From NCBI GenBank assembly GCA_018667205.1, contig JABIVN010000595.1:1-8128 (forward strand): 8,128 nt of DNA, read 5' to 3'. This DNA comes from Gammaproteobacteria bacterium. Its GTDB lineage: Bacteria; Pseudomonadota; Gammaproteobacteria; Pseudomonadales; Azotimanducaceae. The notes beneath the pieces were generated by a model, which was given only the letters and a program-made list of their open reading frames with translations, had not been told where the DNA came from and made no database searches. A program made the translations under genes and the position numbers. Every line of letters starts with the position of its first letter. Positions within the stretch are counted from its first letter, which is position 1. Below, piece by piece: positions 5,697 to 8,128 of this stretch.

Positions 5697-7226
5697 TTAA
5701 ACTTTTGAGCGCATATGCGGGAACAACAAAACATCTCTAATTGAAGATGAATCTGTGAGCAGCATCACCAACCGATCAATACCAAGGCCTTCACCGGCAG
5801 TCGGAGGCAGTCCATATTCCAGCGCCGTAATATAGTCATGATCATAGTGCATGGCTTCATCATCACCAGCCTCCTTTGCATCCACCTGATCCCTGAAGCG
5901 CTGCGCCTGATCTTCTGCGTCGTTAAGCTCGGAGAAACCATTAGCGATTTCCTTGCCCACCACAAACAGTTCAAACCTGTCGGTTACATCCGGATCATGA
6001 TCGCTACGCCGTGCAAGCGGTGACACCTCGGTAGGATGCTGTGTGATAAATGTTGGTTGTTCGATTTTGTCCTCAACCAAGGCCTCAAACACCTCCATCA
6101 CCAACTTGCCAAGACCCCAACCATCCCGGACTTCTACGCCGGATTTCGTCGCCAGCGCACGGGCCTTGTCAATATTTTTAAGATCGTCTGGATCAACTGA
6201 CGGGTTAAAATCACAAATCGCCTGAGCCATGGTTGTACGGGTAAAGGGTTTACCAAAATCGATCAGAACACCGTTATAGGTAAACTCTGTGGTGCCCAAA
6301 ACGGAAATAGCCACTTCCCTGAACATCTCTTCTGTCATATCCATCAGGTCCTTGTAGTCGGCGTAAGACCAGTAGAATTCCAGCATCGTAAATTCCGGAC
6401 TATGCTTCGTGGACATGCCCTCATTCCGAAAGTTGCGATTAATTTCGAATACTTTCTCAAACCCTCCAACAACCAGCCTCTTCAGGTTCAATTCCGGCGC
6501 GACACGCAGGTACATGTCTGTATCAAGGGCATTGTAATGGGTCGTAAATGGCCGAGCGGTCGCGCCTCCTGGTGTGTTCAGCATCATCGGGGTTTCCACT
6601 TCCATGAACTCCCGCTCAATTAGAAACCTCCGGATGCCATCGACAATCTTTGACCGGCGAACAAACAACTCCCGGGTATCTTCGTTCACCATCAGATCAA
6701 GGTAACGCTGACGATATCGCGTTTCTGTGTCGGTCAACCCTTTGTGTTTATCCGGCAGCGGACGCAGGGATTTTGTCAACAACCGAATCTTACTCACTTT
6801 AACGGTTAATTCGTCCGTTTTAGTTTTCATCATGGAGCCTTCCGCACCCACAATGTCGCCAATGTCCCAGTGTTTGCATTCTTCGTAGACGTCCTCTCCT
6901 ACATCGTCCTGGCGAACATAAAGCTGAATCCTCCCGGACACATCCTGAAGAGTCAGAAAACTGGCTTTGCCCATCATTCTGCGCAGTACAACGCGTCCGG
7001 ATACTGCGGTTTCTGTCGCATCGCCCTCAAGTTCTTCCTTGGAGTTTCCCCCAAATTGATCATGCAACCTGGACGCCAGGTGTTTTCTCCGAAAATCGTT
7101 CGGGAAGGGGTTACCCTTTAACCTTATTTCGTCCAGCCGCGCTTTACGCAACGAGAAGATGTCGTTTTCGTCCAGTTCGGCTTCGTCTGTTTTTTTGTCT
7201 AGGTCTTTATTTTTACTTGTCGTCAT
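5697..7226 (-). CDS. lysS: lysyl-tRNA synthetase, class II
   Basis: This enzyme charges tRNA-Lys with lysine. The 509-residue protein has the family layout: a charged N-terminal extension (1-25), an OB-fold anticodon-binding domain (about 75-150, with [19 protein letters not shown]), then the class II catalytic core. Motif 1 includes [15 protein letters not shown] (201-215), motif 2 is [20 protein letters not shown] (266-285) and motif 3 is [20 protein letters not shown] (478-497) followed by DVLLFP. Lysine-pocket signatures such as [13 protein letters not shown] (424-436) are present. The ATG at 7226 begins two bases after the prfB TAG stop (TAG-CC-ATG), with no strong ribosome-binding site, indicating translational coupling. 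prfB-lysS is a known conserved pair, as in E. coli. Nothing is missing or unusual in the protein. Confidence 0.98.
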   Translation of the reverse strand: MTTSKNKDLDKKTDEAELDENDIFSLRKARLDEIRLKGNPFPNDFRRKHLASRLHDQFGGNSKEELEGDATETAVSGRVVLRRMMGKASFLTLQDVSGRIQLYVRQDDVGEDVYEECKHWDIGDIVGAEGSMMKTKTDELTVKVSKIRLLTKSLRPLPDKHKGLTDTETRYRQRYLDLMVNEDTRELFVRRSKIVDGIRRFLIEREFMEVETPMMLNTPGGATARPFTTHYNALDTDMYLRVAPELNLKRLVVGGFEKVFEINRNFRNEGMSTKHSPEFTMLEFYWSYADYKDLMDMTEEMFREVAISVLGTTEFTYNGVLIDFGKPFTRTTMAQAICDFNPSVDPDDLKNIDKARALATKSGVEVRDGWGLGKLVMEVFEALVEDKIEQPTFITQHPTEVSPLARRSDHDPDVTDRFELFVVGKEIANGFSELNDAEDQAQRFRDQVDAKEAGDDEAMHYDHDYITALEYGLPPTAGEGLGIDRLVMLLTDSSSIRDVLLFPHMRSKV

Positions 7227-7228
7227 GG

Positions 7229-8128
7229 CTATAAGCCCATCTTTAAGCTGGCTTCGATAAATTGATCCAGGTCTCCATCGAGCACTGCCTGGGTATTACT
7301 GGTCTCTATATTGGTTCTCAGATCTTTGATACGCGCCGAGTCAAGCACGTATGATCTTATCTGGCTTCCCCAACTGATATCTGACTTGTTCTCTTCCACC
7401 ACCTGCATTTCTGCCTTTCTTTTCTGATCTTCATGTTCGTATAGCTTCGCTTTCAGCTGCTTAACCGCTTGATCCCTATTTTTGTGCTGCGAACGCTGGT
7501 TCTGACACTGCACGACGATGCCACTTGGCATGTGCGTCAGACGGATAGCAGAATCAGTTTTATTGACGTGTTGACCACCCGCGCCGCTTGCCCGGTAGGT
7601 GTCTACCCGGACATCAGACATATCAAGATCTATTTCAATGTCATCGTCCAGCTCAGGAGCAACAAACACCGAGGCAAATGAAGTATGCCTTCGACTTCCC
7701 GAATCAAATGGCGATTTCCTGACCAATCTATGCACACCTGTTTCCGTTCTAAGCCAGCCAAACGCATGCTCGCCATCAATATGAATAGTGGCCCCTTTTA
7801 TGCCTGCCACGTCGCCGTCTGAGACTTCCATAATCTCCGTTTTAAAACCGTGGCCTTCAGCCCAGCGAAGGTACATCCGCAATAACATTTCAGCCCAATC
7901 CTGGGCTTCTGTACCGCCGGAGCCCGCCTGGATATCTAGAAAAGCACTATTGCTATCCATCTCGCCGGAAAACATGCGATTAAACTCGAGAACCCCTAGC
8001 CTGGATTCCATTTCTTCGAGTTCGGACAGCCCTTCTTTAAAGAGGGCGTCATCGTTTTCTTCAGCGGCAAGCTCGACAATATCAGCAACATCACCCAGAC
8101 CTGAATCGAGCGCTTCGATCGTGATGAC
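7229..8128 (-). CDS. prfB: peptide chain release factor 2 (N-terminus beyond window edge)
   Basis: RF2 recognises UAA and UGA stop codons on the ribosome and triggers peptide release. The frame is open from the right edge (8128) to TAG at 7231-7229, giving 299 residues; the ATG at 8011 is internal, because the 39 upstream codons (reading [20 protein letters not shown]...) match the RF2 coiled N-terminal domain. The stop-codon-reading tripeptide SPF is at 7714-7706 within [12 protein letters not shown], and the catalytic GGQ is at 7579-7571 within [16 protein letters not shown]. The residue four before GGQ is Ala, the common active form, rather than the Thr of E. coli K-12. [16 protein letters not shown] and the C-terminal [13 protein letters not shown] are typical. 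About 65 N-terminal residues, including the site of the usual programmed +1 frameshift near codon 26, lie outside the window, so its presence cannot be judged here. Confidence 0.97.
   Translation of the reverse strand, partial: VITIEALDSGLGDVADIVELAAEENDDALFKEGLSELEEMESRLGVLEFNRMFSGEMDSNSAFLDIQAGSGGTEAQDWAEMLLRMYLRWAEGHGFKTEIMEVSDGDVAGIKGATIHIDGEHAFGWLRTETGVHRLVRKSPFDSGSRRHTSFASVFVAPELDDDIEIDLDMSDVRVDTYRASGAGGQHVNKTDSAIRLTHMPSGIVVQCQNQRSQHKNRDQAVKQLKAKLYEHEDQKRKAEMQVVEENKSDISWGSQIRSYVLDSARIKDLRTNIETSNTQAVLDGDLDQFIEASLKMGL

Noticed and set aside
7229..8011. A 260-residue prfB starting at ATG 8011, which would be a truncated release factor.
   Set aside because: The frame stays open to the window edge and the upstream codons encode recognisable RF2 N-terminal sequence; the gene is cut by the window, not truncated.

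Overview
This window is an ordinary, well-conserved chromosomal segment of a gammaproteobacterium. The visible RpoE sequence is very close to the Pseudomonas-type AlgU/RpoE protein. The order rpoE / nadB / ygfX-sdhE / ygfZ is the one known from Pseudomonas and relatives, so I infer a Pseudomonadales- or Cellvibrionales-like organism but cannot name a genus. I see no mobile element, CRISPR array, RNA gene, prophage or defence island, and no convincing undescribed system.

Layout: the left edge (1-299, minus) holds the N-terminal third of the envelope-stress sigma factor rpoE. A 205-bp divergent intergenic region follows, with a good candidate for a sigma-E-type autoregulatory promoter reading into rpoE. 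nadB (505-2112, plus) encodes L-aspartate oxidase, the first step of NAD synthesis. It meets ygfX tail to tail with a 4-bp overlap. ygfX and sdhE (2109-2826, minus) form an overlapping pair coding for an inner-membrane protein and the flavinylation factor of succinate dehydrogenase. ygfZ (2932-3813, plus) diverges from sdhE and encodes a folate-dependent protein of the iron-sulfur/tRNA-modification type; its 5' end carries a 15-bp in-frame tandem repeat.

The right half is one long minus-strand run, prfB - lysS - ung - 3-hydroxyisobutyryl-CoA hydrolase-like gene, with gaps of 2, 17 and 24 bp. This looks like a single operon carrying peptide release factor 2 (truncated by the right edge), lysyl-tRNA synthetase, uracil-DNA glycosylase and a valine-catabolism-type enzyme. 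prfB-lysS is a classic pair; the last gene is the least expected member.

The left half is linked by flavin and redox chemistry: NadB is a flavoprotein of the succinate dehydrogenase/fumarate reductase flavoprotein family, SdhE loads FAD onto that family, and YgfZ supports Fe-S enzymes. Three start codons (rpoE, sdhE, ygfX) appear to be TTG or GTG, and the chosen starts are explained in each entry.
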